Shown here piece after piece: positions 38,595-47,437 of a stretch of DNA of 64,000 bases. Origin of the DNA: Dyadobacter arcticus (GTDB lineage Bacteria; Bacteroidota; Bacteroidia; Cytophagales; Spirosomataceae); contig NZ_JAASQJ010000006.1 of the NCBI RefSeq assembly GCF_011762185.1, positions 186,001-250,000 on the forward strand. Direction: 5' to 3'. The translations under genes were made by a program, and so were the position numbers. The notes under the pieces are model-generated. The model searched no databases. It had not been told where the DNA came from and was given only the letters and a program-made list of their open reading frames with translations. How positions within the stretch are numbered: position 1 is the first letter of the stretch; each line of letters begins with the position of its first letter.

Positions 38595-38789
38595 ATAAAG
38601 CAGTTATCATTTCGATAAAAACACCTAAATCCGATTATGTTGCCACGAGATCAAAATGCTCATATTTGTTCGGTAAAGCAATTAACAATCGACAAACTAA
38701 AAACCTTATGCCTTTCTCATGAAACAAAAGCAGTAATTAAAAAACATTACCCAATTAGTTCATTCCACACATATCATTAAAACACATTC

Positions 38790-39576
38790 ATGAAAAATTC
38801 ATTTACACACATGCGTAACTTTTTCAAATTAATTATTCTCTCACTTATAATTCATTCCAATACAATCCCCAATCTCCTTGCATAAGGCAAATTAGTTGAG
38901 GGATACATGATTACCAATCAAAGTGATACCAATTCGAGGATTGATCAGAGATGAAGGCTGGACGAAAAGTCCGGAGAGTATCGAATTCAAAGTTAAGAAT
39001 GGGCCGTTACAGACATTCTCGGCAGATGATACGAAAGGATTTGGGATACTTTCTACTAATGAAATATATAAAAGTAAGAGGATAGCACTGTTGAATATTA
39101 CATCCAGCCAAGTTTATATTACAGCGCCATCGTTAGAAGCAAGAGACTCCGCTCAGGTATTTTTACAGGAGATTGTGACGGGTAACAAGGCCATATTGTT
39201 TGAGTTTCTAAACCTATCAGAACAACCTCACTATTTTATCGAGAAGGATAAGTTATTGAAAGAATTATACAACTACTCATTTTACAAATCGATTGACGAC
39301 AGGACATATCTCCTGGTGTATGACGACTACAAAAAACAGCTAGCTCAATTCTGTGGAGACAATGAAGGATTCAAAGCCCCAATACCGCCCTATCAAAGAA
39401 AACAATTAAAACAATACATTGAAAATTATAATAATTTGTCTCCGGAGGAGCGCAAAATATATAAGCCTAAAAATAACAGATTAACATTCGACTTTGACCT
39501 GAATGCTAGTTTTGAAAATTGGAACCAGCCTCCGTTCGTGATTGAAAACAAATTTACTTATGGCATATGGAATTAG
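38790..39576 (+). pseudogene. Broken gene for a secreted Bacteroidota protein: nonsense codon plus frameshift
   Basis: The ATG at 38790 opens a signal peptide (MKNSFTHMRNFFKLIILSL) that reads to ...PNLLA and then hits TAA at 38883-38885. A CAA there would give the expected AQ cleavage region. The same frame continues GKLVEGYMITNQSDT, after which one extra A at 38931-38932 shifts to the frame carrying IRGLIRDEGWTKSPESIEF, open to 39576. The joined text matches a common Bacteroidota type of exported protein with a 'gyiit..gDTirGlI' start. The C-terminus also looks short for that type. The 217-residue open part has a GTG at 38923, but translation from it would have no signal. It lies between two 62-bp direct repeats. 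Confidence 0.78.
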
Positions 39577-39703
39577 GACATTTCGCCAATTTCAACTGGG
39601 CAATTTCTAAGTCCAAACTATTTACCCAACCCAGAATCAGCCTGCATTACTTCATGGATTTGACTTTGCACCGGTAGCTTAGCAGTTGTAGCTAAGTAGC
39701 AAA

Positions 39704-39765
39704 TGGAAATGCTACGAAAAATTGAAATAGAAATCCAACTTTAACTTATTATTACCTGAATTTAT
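39704..39765 (+). repeat. Direct repeat copy B
   Basis: This is the second copy of the 62-base repeat (see 38533-38594), 76 bases before the small membrane-protein gene at 39841. Since each copy precedes a gene in the same orientation, the repeat may be a duplicated upstream region. Confidence 0.75.
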
Positions 39766-39840
39766 TAGAATCTAAGTCAATATGCGGACAGAATGGCACG
39801 CTGGAATCGAAAATTGCCACTCAATATAACCCACACTTAA

Positions 39841-40113
39841 ATGCAAAACTGGATTTTTAGCACAATTATTCCAATTGCAATGATTGTAACTTCTGTGGCT
39901 GTCTTCAAGCCGACGGAATTTCGTCAGACGGTCAAAGTTTTAAATCGCGTTCTGATGTATTTGCTCACTTACACATTGCTGATCTACTTTCTCGACGTTG
40001 AGGATGTAATAACTACCACTTGGGCGTATAATACACTTGTCTTCTTCTTTTTTGTCTATTTAGCTATTGTGATAACGCTTAACCTGATGGATTGGATTAC
40101 AAAGAGGGATTGA
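39841..40113 (+). CDS. Small membrane protein, 90 residues
   Basis: The protein has three hydrophobic stretches (about residues 3-22, 36-51 and 63-84) separated by short charged loops (KPTEFRQTVKVLNR and DVEDVITT), and ends in WITKRD. This looks like two or three membrane helices. I do not recognise a family. The gene is preceded by direct repeat copy B and stands alone between the pseudogene and an Omp85 gene. It is short, so coding status is likely but not certain. Confidence 0.6.
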   Translation: MQNWIFSTIIPIAMIVTSVAVFKPTEFRQTVKVLNRVLMYLLTYTLLIYFLDVEDVITTTWAYNTLVFFFFVYLAIVITLNLMDWITKRD

Positions 40114-40271
40114 TCATATCGTTCTAAGTATAGATCATGACTAGGAATAAATCCGCAGGTTGTACAGCGGCAGCCACTATTTTGATAAATAACAGGTCAA
40201 CAAGCATCTTTGGCAAATTTTCACCATATTCCGTCAAAAAATCGTTACGATAAGGAACCTGGGAGCCAAGA

Positions 40272-41687
40272 ATGAAGTGCTATAAAGAGATTTACTTTCT
40301 ATTATTTTTTCTAACCATTGCCGGATTCGCTTGTTCTCAAACGGTTATCACCGACTCAACCGGTTATGTGACCATTGGGGAAATCCTTGTGGAAGGCAAT
40401 CATAAAACGCGTTCAGGCATTATCCTGCGGGAAATGGCGATCAGGACGGGCGATACGCTTACTACTGAAAGCCTGAAAGAAAAACTGGAAATAGACCGCC
40501 GCAAAGTCGTTAATACCAACTTATTCGTGACGGTTGATCTGCTGACCCAGGCCAGCCTCGATTCTACTCACACCGATATCCGCATCGTCGTCAAAGAGCG
40601 ATGGTATTTTATCTTTCTACCCGTTTTTCAGCTCGCCGACCGTAATTTCAATGAATGGTGGTACGAAAGAAAGCGGGATTTGTCGCGTACGACTTTCGGC
40701 GTCTACCTCAGCTACGGGAATGTTACCGGACGTGCCGATAAACTGCGATTTCTGGCTGAATTCGGTTTCATCCCAAAATTTGAACTGGCTTATACCCTAC
40801 CATATCTGGATAAGGCGAAGAAAACCGGAGTCACCATTGGCACCTCTTACTCCATTAACAAAACCACTGCATTCAGGACCTGGCGGGATAAGCTGCAATA
40901 CTTTAATAGTGAAGACATTAACCGGAAAAGATTTACCAGCTATGTGAGTTTTACACGCCGCAATAAATACTATACTTTTCATTCATTGGACCTGAGGTGG
41001 AGTTACAGCAAAATTTCTGACACCATTTCCGTGCTTAACCCCAATTATCTTCTTAACAACCGGAAAGAGCAAAAATACTTTCAACTTACTTACACATTCA
41101 GCTACGACAGAAGGGATAATGTACAATACGCGCTGTCCGGGCAGACGCTTGGATTGCAGGTTTCCAAAACCGGGCTGCTGCCCTCTGACGATGTTAACCT
41201 GCTCTATTTTTACGGCTCTTACCGAAAATACATTCCACTTAGTAAAAAATTGTTTTTCAATACGGGCTTTCGGGGACGAGCTTCATTCCCCAAACGACAG
41301 CCCTATCTGCAGACGATCGGCCTCGGCTATCGCAATGATCTGGTGAGGGGATATGAGCTGTATGTGGTTGACGGACAGAGTTATGGACTCATCAAGAACG
41401 AATTAAAATACCGGCTGTTCTCCATCCAGAAACACCTTTCGTTTATACCTGTGAGGCAGTTCAATACAATTCCGCTGGCTATGTATATCAATACTTTTGC
41501 GGATGCCGGATATGTCAAAAACAACTATCCTGAGTTCAGCAACACACGTTTGGGCAATAAGATGCTCTACGGCGCAGGGGCCGGGCTGGACGTAGTTACC
41601 TTTTACAATATTGTCGCACGGTTCAATCTAACGCTCAATGCAAAAGGGGAACAACGGTTTTTCTTTAATGTTGCGAGGGAATTTTGA
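40272..41687 (+). CDS. Small Omp85-superfamily outer membrane protein (POTRA plus barrel)
   Basis: The 471-residue protein has a signal peptide (cleavage near FACSQ), one POTRA-like domain (about residues 32-115: VTIGEILVEGNHKTRSGIILREM ... VVKERWYFIF) and a D15-type barrel (about 150-471) with repeated aromatic strands. It ends in FFFNVAREF, a suitable outer-membrane insertion signal. It resembles BamA/TamA in build but has only one POTRA. Its role may be assembly of a particular outer-membrane protein, or it may be an uncharacterised relative. The Cys near the signal end (ACSQ) is not followed by a typical lipobox context, but lipidation is possible. Confidence 0.85.
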   Translation: MKCYKEIYFLLFFLTIAGFACSQTVITDSTGYVTIGEILVEGNHKTRSGIILREMAIRTGDTLTTESLKEKLEIDRRKVVNTNLFVTVDLLTQASLDSTHTDIRIVVKERWYFIFLPVFQLADRNFNEWWYERKRDLSRTTFGVYLSYGNVTGRADKLRFLAEFGFIPKFELAYTLPYLDKAKKTGVTIGTSYSINKTTAFRTWRDKLQYFNSEDINRKRFTSYVSFTRRNKYYTFHSLDLRWSYSKISDTISVLNPNYLLNNRKEQKYFQLTYTFSYDRRDNVQYALSGQTLGLQVSKTGLLPSDDVNLLYFYGSYRKYIPLSKKLFFNTGFRGRASFPKRQPYLQTIGLGYRNDLVRGYELYVVDGQSYGLIKNELKYRLFSIQKHLSFIPVRQFNTIPLAMYINTFADAGYVKNNYPEFSNTRLGNKMLYGAGAGLDVVTFYNIVARFNLTLNAKGEQRFFFNVAREF

Positions 41688-41803
41688 GGCATTTTCAAAC
41701 TACAGAAATATCTTTAAATTGCGATATACATGACTTTTTTGAAGAAGGCATAACTATTTTACAAAACGAGAAACCTAACTGAATGAAAATAATTTATACT
41801 CGC

Positions 41804-42400
41804 ATGAAACGTCTCCATACGTGGGTATCCGCGCTCCTGATCGCTGTCGCGGTGAGTAGTTGTGATACCAAAACCAATGAAAAAACGGAAACCGCAACAC
41901 CCGATTCGGTCATCCTGCCTGCACCCGCCTCCAATGATTTGAACAGCAATCAATCGGCATTGCTGAATACGATCATGGGGCAATCCAACGAATCGGAGGG
42001 AGGCATTTTAAGGGGCGTTTCCTTTGGAGACCCGGTCAGCAAAGTAAAAGCTTCCGAAACCTTTGAAATGTTTGAGGAAACTACTGAGCATCTGGGTTAT
42101 ACGTCCGAAACAGCTCAGCTTGAAACTATTGATGTCCAGTACTTTTTCACTGCCGATAAAAAGGTTAACAAGATTACAGTGGATGTGTACCTGAACAGTC
42201 CGGAAGCTACAAAACAACTGTGGAATGCTGGTAAACAGCACTTTACGGAAACTTACGCTGCCCCAAAAGAGGAAGGAAAAAAAATCATGTGGACCAATAA
42301 ATCTGTCCGGATTAATATGGAGGATGTTTCGGTAGGGAAGGATTATGGGCTCAAATTCCAGTTTTTTCCTGGTGATAAAAATGTACTAGCCGCAAACTAA
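41804..42400 (+). CDS. Hypothetical lipoprotein upstream of a cyclophilin
   Basis: From the ATG at 41804 the protein has 198 residues with a clean lipoprotein signal ending AVAVSSC, then a Thr/Glu/Lys-rich linker. An ATG 21 bases upstream (41783) would give a 205-residue version with a less typical signal. The soluble part (about residues 60-198) mixes helices and strands (GILRGVSFGDPVSKVK; YFFTADKKVNKITVDVY). I recognise no family. The stop is 5 bases before the cyclophilin start, so the two are probably co-expressed. Confidence 0.82.
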   Translation: MKRLHTWVSALLIAVAVSSCDTKTNEKTETATPDSVILPAPASNDLNSNQSALLNTIMGQSNESEGGILRGVSFGDPVSKVKASETFEMFEETTEHLGYTSETAQLETIDVQYFFTADKKVNKITVDVYLNSPEATKQLWNAGKQHFTETYAAPKEEGKKIMWTNKSVRINMEDVSVGKDYGLKFQFFPGDKNVLAAN

Positions 42401-42405
42401 AAGTT

Positions 42406-43113
42406 ATGAAAAACCACAAATCGATATTACTGACTGTCTTATGCCTGATTTCTGTCAGTGTTTTTGCGCAGAAGAAATCTAAAAAAGATGAGGTTGTTAT
42501 TGTTGAGACAAATATGGGTACGATGCGATTTATCCTGTTTGAGGAAACACCAAAACACAAAGCCAACTTTCTTAAACTGGCAGGTGACAAATTTTATGAC
42601 GGCCTGCTTTTTCACAGGGTTATAGATGATTTTATGATCCAGGGTGGCGATCCTGAGTCGAAAAATGCCAAACCTGACGAAATGCTTGGAAAAGGGGAGA
42701 ATGGTTACCGAGTACCTGCAGAGTTCAATGCTAAACTTTTTCATCAGAAAGGGGCGCTTGCTGCTGCAAGGGACAATAATCCCGCAAAAGAATCGAGTGG
42801 CTGCCAGTTTTACATTGTCGACGGCAGAAAATGGAGTAAAACTGATCTGCAAAAGCAAGAAGCCCGCGCAGCCAGAAAACTGACTGACGATCAGAAAAAA
42901 GTTTACGAAACCATCGGCGGAACCCCGCATCTGGATGGTGCATATACTGTTTTTGGTCAGCTGATCGATGGTATGGAAGTGGTTGAGAAAATTGCTTCGG
43001 TCGATTTAGACGAACGGAACCGGCCGGAAAAAGATGTTTCTATGAAGGTTTCAGTGAAAAAAATGAAGAAGAAGAAAATCACTAAAAAATACGGCTGGAA
43101 TTACAAAGCCTGA
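42406..43113 (+). CDS. Secreted cyclophilin-type peptidyl-prolyl cis-trans isomerase
   Basis: The 235-residue protein has a signal peptide (cleavage after SVFAQ) and a Lys-rich start. The cyclophilin core follows: FYDGLLFHRVIDDFMIQGGDP carries the catalytic Arg and the Phe/Met/Gln binding residues, then SGCQFYIV and HLDGAYTVFGQLIDGMEVV. An insert of about 30 residues (KWSKTDLQKQEARAARK) separates the last two. It should catalyse proline isomerisation during folding in the periplasm. The C-terminus is strongly basic (VKKMKKKKITKK). The next gene begins one base after the stop. Confidence 0.93.
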   Translation: MKNHKSILLTVLCLISVSVFAQKKSKKDEVVIVETNMGTMRFILFEETPKHKANFLKLAGDKFYDGLLFHRVIDDFMIQGGDPESKNAKPDEMLGKGENGYRVPAEFNAKLFHQKGALAAARDNNPAKESSGCQFYIVDGRKWSKTDLQKQEARAARKLTDDQKKVYETIGGTPHLDGAYTVFGQLIDGMEVVEKIASVDLDERNRPEKDVSMKVSVKKMKKKKITKKYGWNYKA

Positions 43114-43114
43114 A

Positions 43115-44032
43115 TTGTCTGCATTGGAAAAGAAAAAAGCATTAATAACCGGTTCCAATGGCCTTTTGGGACAAAAATTAGTGGAATTGCTAATTGGAAA
43201 GCCTGATTTTGAAATCATTGCGACTGCGGTAGGCGCCAATCGGCTTCCTTTGAAGGAGGGTTATCGATACCTGGAAATGGATATCACCAATCCATACCAA
43301 GTCGAGGAAGTGATTCAATCTGTCCGGCCCGATGTACTGATCCACACGGCTGCCATGACCAATGTTGATCAATGCGAGATCGAAAAGGAAGGTTGCTGGA
43401 AACTGAATGTAACGGCGGTTGAAAACCTGATCGCGGCTTGCAAAAAGTATCATGTATTCCTGCAACATTTATCCACCGACTTTATATTCGATGGAACATC
43501 AGGCCCTTATGCAGAGGAAGATCTTCCAAATCCGATCAGTTTTTATGGTTGGAGTAAATATGCCGCAGAAAAGGCGGTTATGCATTCTGGAATCGACTGG
43601 GCTATCACACGTACCGTTTTGGTTTACGGCATTGCGCACGATATGAGCCGCAGCAATATTATTCTTTGGGTTAAAAAATCATTGGAAGAGACAAGGTCAA
43701 TTAAAGTAGTAACCGATCAGTTCAGGACACCGACTTTGGCGGAGGACCTGGCAATGGGTTGCTTCCTGATTGCAGATCAAAGGGCAAAAGGCATCTTTCA
43801 CATTTCCGGAAAGGATTTCCTTACCCCTTATGAAATGGCAGTTATGACGGCCAATTATTTTGAGTTAAATGTTACTCTGATCTCCCCAACCGACGCTTCC
43901 AGCTTTACGCAACCCGCCCGCAGGCCACCAAGAACCGGTTTTGATCTAAGCAAATCAAAACAGGTTCTCGGGTACGAACCACGTTCTTTCGAAGAAGGAA
44001 TTGCAATTCTGGCCGGGCAAATGGGGCTTTAG
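43115..44032 (+). CDS. dTDP-4-dehydrorhamnose reductase-like SDR oxidoreductase
   Basis: The 305-residue protein starts at TTG, one base after the cyclophilin stop; no nearby in-frame ATG exists. It has the NAD(P) site ITGSNGLLGQKL, a HTAAMTNVDQCE segment, the catalytic Tyr-Lys in FYGWSKYAAEKA, and DFIFDGTSGPYAEED. These are the hallmarks of the RmlD group of extended SDRs. A classical RmlD completes dTDP-rhamnose synthesis, but no rmlABC genes are present. Related enzymes include MAT2B-like proteins. The exact substrate is open. Confidence 0.82.
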   Translation: MSALEKKKALITGSNGLLGQKLVELLIGKPDFEIIATAVGANRLPLKEGYRYLEMDITNPYQVEEVIQSVRPDVLIHTAAMTNVDQCEIEKEGCWKLNVTAVENLIAACKKYHVFLQHLSTDFIFDGTSGPYAEEDLPNPISFYGWSKYAAEKAVMHSGIDWAITRTVLVYGIAHDMSRSNIILWVKKSLEETRSIKVVTDQFRTPTLAEDLAMGCFLIADQRAKGIFHISGKDFLTPYEMAVMTANYFELNVTLISPTDASSFTQPARRPPRTGFDLSKSKQVLGYEPRSFEEGIAILAGQMGL

Positions 44033-44038
44033 TGTCAA

Positions 44039-44623
44039 TTATGACTTTTCAATTGCGGCCAGGTCTAATAAAAAACCTGGAAACAAAGGTTCTCCCGAAA
44101 GTTGAATGTTCAGACTATTGAATTCCTGGATATTTTGATTAGGAGCATACACATAGGCCTTCTGTTCAAAACGGTCAATCAACCAGCCTAATTGGCATCC
44201 ATTTTCAATGTACTCCGTCATTTTATCTTTTAGATATTTCAAATCATCAGATTTTGACCGCACTTCAATGATGAAATCAGGGCAAATTGGTGCAAATCTT
44301 TCTTTCTCTTCCCTGGAAAGTGCATCCCATTTTTCTCTTGGTACCCAGGAAACATCTGGTGATCTTACTGCACCATTCGGCAATGTAAAGCCTGTCGAAG
44401 AATCAAATAATTTTCCCAAAATCTGACGGCCTTGAAGCCATACGCCCAATTCGATCAGAATATCAGAATTAAAACTTCCTGTAAAACTTCCAGTTGGAGA
44501 CATAAAAATAATATTGCCGTCACGATCCCTCTCGAAGTTAAGCATATCGTTCATCCGGCAAAACCGGAAGAACTCCTCCTCGCTCATAATGTCCCCTACC
44601 TTGAAAGTCACTAACGTATTCAT
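44039..44623 (-). CDS. Uma2-family (DUF820) PD-(D/E)XK nuclease-like protein
   Basis: Reading from the ATG at 44623 gives 194 residues; the ATG at 44665 would add 14 residues and I consider it less likely. The Uma2 pattern is clear: MSEEEFFRFCRMN at the N-terminus, then VRSPDVSWVPREKW, CPDFIIEVRSKSD and YIENGCQLGWLID, giving the Asp, Glu and Lys-like catalytic positions of the restriction-endonuclease fold. The biological role of Uma2 proteins is poorly known, and they often occur as lone genes, as here. It converges with the SDR gene, 6 bases apart. Confidence 0.87.
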   Translation of the reverse strand: MNTLVTFKVGDIMSEEEFFRFCRMNDMLNFERDRDGNIIFMSPTGSFTGSFNSDILIELGVWLQGRQILGKLFDSSTGFTLPNGAVRSPDVSWVPREKWDALSREEKERFAPICPDFIIEVRSKSDDLKYLKDKMTEYIENGCQLGWLIDRFEQKAYVYAPNQNIQEFNSLNIQLSGEPLFPGFLLDLAAIEKS

Positions 44624-44712
44624 AAAATAATGAAGATTCCTTTTTGGAAGTTTTTCAGAAAGCAATTTACCAATTAATGACAGGTTTTTAAAATGGGCTC
44701 TTTTTTTGACGT

Positions 44713-46359
44713 TTAATAAAGCTTCTCATAATATTCCCTCGCCATGCGATCGGAATTGAACTCCACATGGACATCATTCATGCTGTTGAGCACCAAGGTT
44801 TGCCACTTTTCCTGATCGCAATAGTAAGTTGGGATTACTGACGTTTCCAGCTTTTCCATCAGATTATCGCAATCTTGTTTGTTTATATCTTCTCCCTCAG
44901 CAACTGGCAGGATAAACGAGTTTACCTCATCTTTGGCAAATTCACAAATCCAGCCATCGTACGTGGAAAGGTTCAGTGACGCATTCATGGCAGCGGTCAT
45001 TCCACTGGTACCGGACGCTTCCCGCGTCACAACCGGCGTATTGAGCCAGATATCCGAACCATCTTTCATTAATTTAGAAAGCCCTAACTCGTAGCCAGTT
45101 AGCACGGCCATATTCGGGAAATGATGGCTCAGGTAAAATAAATGGTTGAATGTATTGATCGCACCTTCATCTTTGGGATAAGGTTTTCCAGCCCAAATCA
45201 CCTGAATCGGCTGGTCTTCATTGGACATCAACTTTTTAAATCTCTCAATATCCCAAACCAGCATATCCGGTCGCTTGTAGGCAGCGAACCGTCGGGCCCA
45301 AACGATGGTAAGTACCTCCGGATCAAATATTTTGCCGCATTGATCCGCCACGGTTTTGAACAGAATGGCTTTCAATTCTTTTTTCCTGGCGGTAATTTTG
45401 GCCTTATCGCCATCAATACGCGCTTTTTCAAGTTCAGTATCGGTCCAATAGCTATTTTTCTGCGCATTTGTAATGTGGTCAATCGGGGCAATTTTAGCAT
45501 GACTTTTCCACATGTGTCTGGAAACTTCACCATGCAATTTCGAAACTGCATTCGCTTTGCGGCTCAAACTTAATGCGGCCAGCGAATGATTGAAGATGTT
45601 ATCCTTAATCCCACTTATTTTACGAACAGTTTCAAGGTTCAAGCCGGAGAAAAAGCCGAGATTTTCCAGAAAGTGGATCTCATGTTTCTCATTTCCTGCC
45701 TCTTCCGGCGTGTGGGTCGTGAATACCACCCGCTTTTTAACTTCTGATACCTTCTTGTGTTTCTTGAATAAATGAAAAATTGCGGATACCGCGTGGGCTT
45801 CATTGAAATGATAAACCTGCGGCTCATATTGTAATTCTTCCAGGAGCCGGGCACCGCCAATTCCTAAAACCATGCATTGCGCTACCTTATAGGAAACATC
45901 CGCATCATAAAGCGAAAAGCAGATTTTTCGGGTATTATCGTCATTCCCGTCCGTGTCGGTAGTGAGCAGGAATAAGGGCGCCGACTGGAAAACCTCCGGA
46001 GCAAGATAATAGGCAGCTACCCAAACTTGCTTTCCCATAATCGGAATCTGAAAACGTATACTTGTATCCGTTAAAAATGAATACATCTTTTCTCGGAACT
46101 CCGGCTGCATGCTGCCATCCTGCTTTCTGCCCTGATCGTAATAGCCATTTTTCCACAACATCCCGATCCCAATCAGATTTTGTTTGAGCGCATATACACT
46201 TCGCATGTGCGACCCGGCCAGAAAACCCAGCCCGCCTGAATAAATCTTCAGCGCCTGGTCTACGGCAAATTCCATTGAAAAGTATGCAACTGATTTTTTG
46301 TATTTCGCATCTGGAGTAAATGGATGCTGGTAAGGAACTGTGAAGGTTGATTGTGACAT
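44713..46359 (-). CDS. Alpha-glucan phosphorylase-like protein (GT35), PLP-site lysine absent
   Basis: Read from the ATG at 46359 (M17 of a longer frame) this has 548 residues. It resembles the short bacterial alpha-glucan phosphorylases: VAYFSMEFAVDQALKIYSGGLGFLAGSHMRS near the N-terminus, VYHFNEAHAVSAI, VVFTTHTPEEAGNE, ARRFAAYKRPDML, and REASGTSGMTAAMNASLNL near the end. In the family, the last motif is GTSGMK or GTGNMK and its Lys holds pyridoxal phosphate; here that position is Thr455. The rest of the domain is intact. It may be a lineage variant with another mechanism or a non-phosphorolytic enzyme. It would act in glycogen or maltodextrin turnover. Confidence 0.83.
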   Translation of the reverse strand: MSQSTFTVPYQHPFTPDAKYKKSVAYFSMEFAVDQALKIYSGGLGFLAGSHMRSVYALKQNLIGIGMLWKNGYYDQGRKQDGSMQPEFREKMYSFLTDTSIRFQIPIMGKQVWVAAYYLAPEVFQSAPLFLLTTDTDGNDDNTRKICFSLYDADVSYKVAQCMVLGIGGARLLEELQYEPQVYHFNEAHAVSAIFHLFKKHKKVSEVKKRVVFTTHTPEEAGNEKHEIHFLENLGFFSGLNLETVRKISGIKDNIFNHSLAALSLSRKANAVSKLHGEVSRHMWKSHAKIAPIDHITNAQKNSYWTDTELEKARIDGDKAKITARKKELKAILFKTVADQCGKIFDPEVLTIVWARRFAAYKRPDMLVWDIERFKKLMSNEDQPIQVIWAGKPYPKDEGAINTFNHLFYLSHHFPNMAVLTGYELGLSKLMKDGSDIWLNTPVVTREASGTSGMTAAMNASLNLSTYDGWICEFAKDEVNSFILPVAEGEDINKQDCDNLMEKLETSVIPTYYCDQEKWQTLVLNSMNDVHVEFNSDRMAREYYEKLY

Positions 46360-46437
46360 CGGGTTAACTTTTTGTGAACAAATGCAGAAATTTCTTCCCA
46401 CAAACAATTATAAAATTATGCCATTAAGCCCTTGAAA

Positions 46438-46480
46438 ATACATTGTGCCTGACTTTGAGTTAAAATCAGGCACAATGTAT
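46438..46480 (-). terminator. Terminator after the LEA-like gene
   Basis: A perfect 15-bp stem (46438-46452 with 46466-46480, arm atacattgtgcctga) encloses a 13-base loop. On the minus strand it lies 17 bases past the stop of the 46497-47342 gene and is followed by T bases. Confidence 0.8.
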
Positions 46481-46496
46481 GATGCATTTTAAAATA

Positions 46497-47342
46497 TTAA
46501 TTTCCGAATAATCTGGCCCAAAATCCCTTCGCTTTGGTTTTTGTCTCAACGATTTTTTCGGATGCTGCCTCTTTCAATTCATGAAACTCTTCGGTCGCCT
46601 TTGCTTTCAATTCCTCAGCTTTAATTTGCGCTTCCAGTAACTTTTCTGATGCAATAACTTTGGCTTCTTCGAAGGCTTCCGCTGCATCTTCTCTCAAATC
46701 TTCAAATTTCTCAGCGGCTGCTTCTTTGAGCTCTCCTGCTTTTTCCGTCAGATCAGCAATAACCTCATCGGCTTTAATTTTGCCGGCAGCAATGCCCAAT
46801 TCAACTTCATTCTGAAGTTGTTCAGCTTTTGCAGCAAAGCCTGTTTTAACTTCCTCCGCTTTTTCTGTAAATTCTTCCTTCACCTCTTCGGTTTTGGACG
46901 CTGCCTCATCTTTTATCTTCGCGACAATTTCTTTCGCTTCTTCCGCTTTATCCTCAGCTACCATTTTCACGTCTTCCACTTTTTCCTCAGCATCCGTTTC
47001 CAGTTCGTCCACTTTATCAGAAATATTACCCTCTATTTCCAATGCTGCTTCTTTGGTTTCATCCACCTTAGTCTCCGCTTCGGCTTTCAGATCGTCCAAT
47101 GTTTCGTAGACCTCCGTTTTGATCCCGTCTGCTGCAACTTCTGCCTCTGCCACTTTTTCCTCAGCAACGGCTTCTACGTTTTCCGCTTCTTCTTCCACTA
47201 CATCAACTGCCTCATCTTTAATTTCCAGCACTTCTTCCACAATCTCATCTTTCGCTTCGGCTGTTGTTGCTTTCAGTTCTTCGGCGTTATTTTCCAGTGA
47301 TTTCTCTGAATCGTCCGGAACTAGTTTGTCGTTTTCTGGCAT
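46497..47342 (-). CDS. Acidic Ala/Glu/Lys-rich repeat protein, LEA-like
   Basis: The 281-residue protein has no signal peptide and is made almost wholly of Ala, Glu, Lys, Val and Asp. It has irregular 11-residue-type repeats (for example KDEAASKTEEV, KAEELKAKATEE, KVDETKEAAL). This is the amphipathic-helix pattern of group 3 LEA proteins and apolipoprotein-like proteins. Only the C-terminal tail (KGFWARLFGN) is different, with aromatic residues that could bind a membrane or partner. Desiccation or stress protection is the usual guess, but the composition alone does not prove it. Confidence 0.78.
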   Translation of the reverse strand: MPENDKLVPDDSEKSLENNAEELKATTAEAKDEIVEEVLEIKDEAVDVVEEEAENVEAVAEEKVAEAEVAADGIKTEVYETLDDLKAEAETKVDETKEAALEIEGNISDKVDELETDAEEKVEDVKMVAEDKAEEAKEIVAKIKDEAASKTEEVKEEFTEKAEEVKTGFAAKAEQLQNEVELGIAAGKIKADEVIADLTEKAGELKEAAAEKFEDLREDAAEAFEEAKVIASEKLLEAQIKAEELKAKATEEFHELKEAASEKIVETKTKAKGFWARLFGN

Positions 47343-47437
47343 GGGGAATGGGTTTTATGGTAATTAAAGTTGAACAGGATGAATTCGAAAGCTACAAAGG
47401 AGTTGGCAACGGTGCAAACAATACGGCTACCTTTCTT

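Larger units (their letters stand above)
38381..38789. other. Intergenic region with terminator and first copy of a direct repeat
   Basis: This 409-base A+T-rich gap holds a terminator at 38387-38421 and the first copy of a 62-bp direct repeat at 38533-38594. The rest, which should contain the promoter of the following pseudogene, shows no gene. Confidence 0.5.

Noticed and set aside
46818-47300. 160-residue plus-strand open frame, antisense to the LEA-like gene
   Set aside because: It is Cys/Phe/His-rich and is the mirror of the biased Ala/Glu/Lys codons on the other strand. It has no start signal or coding character.
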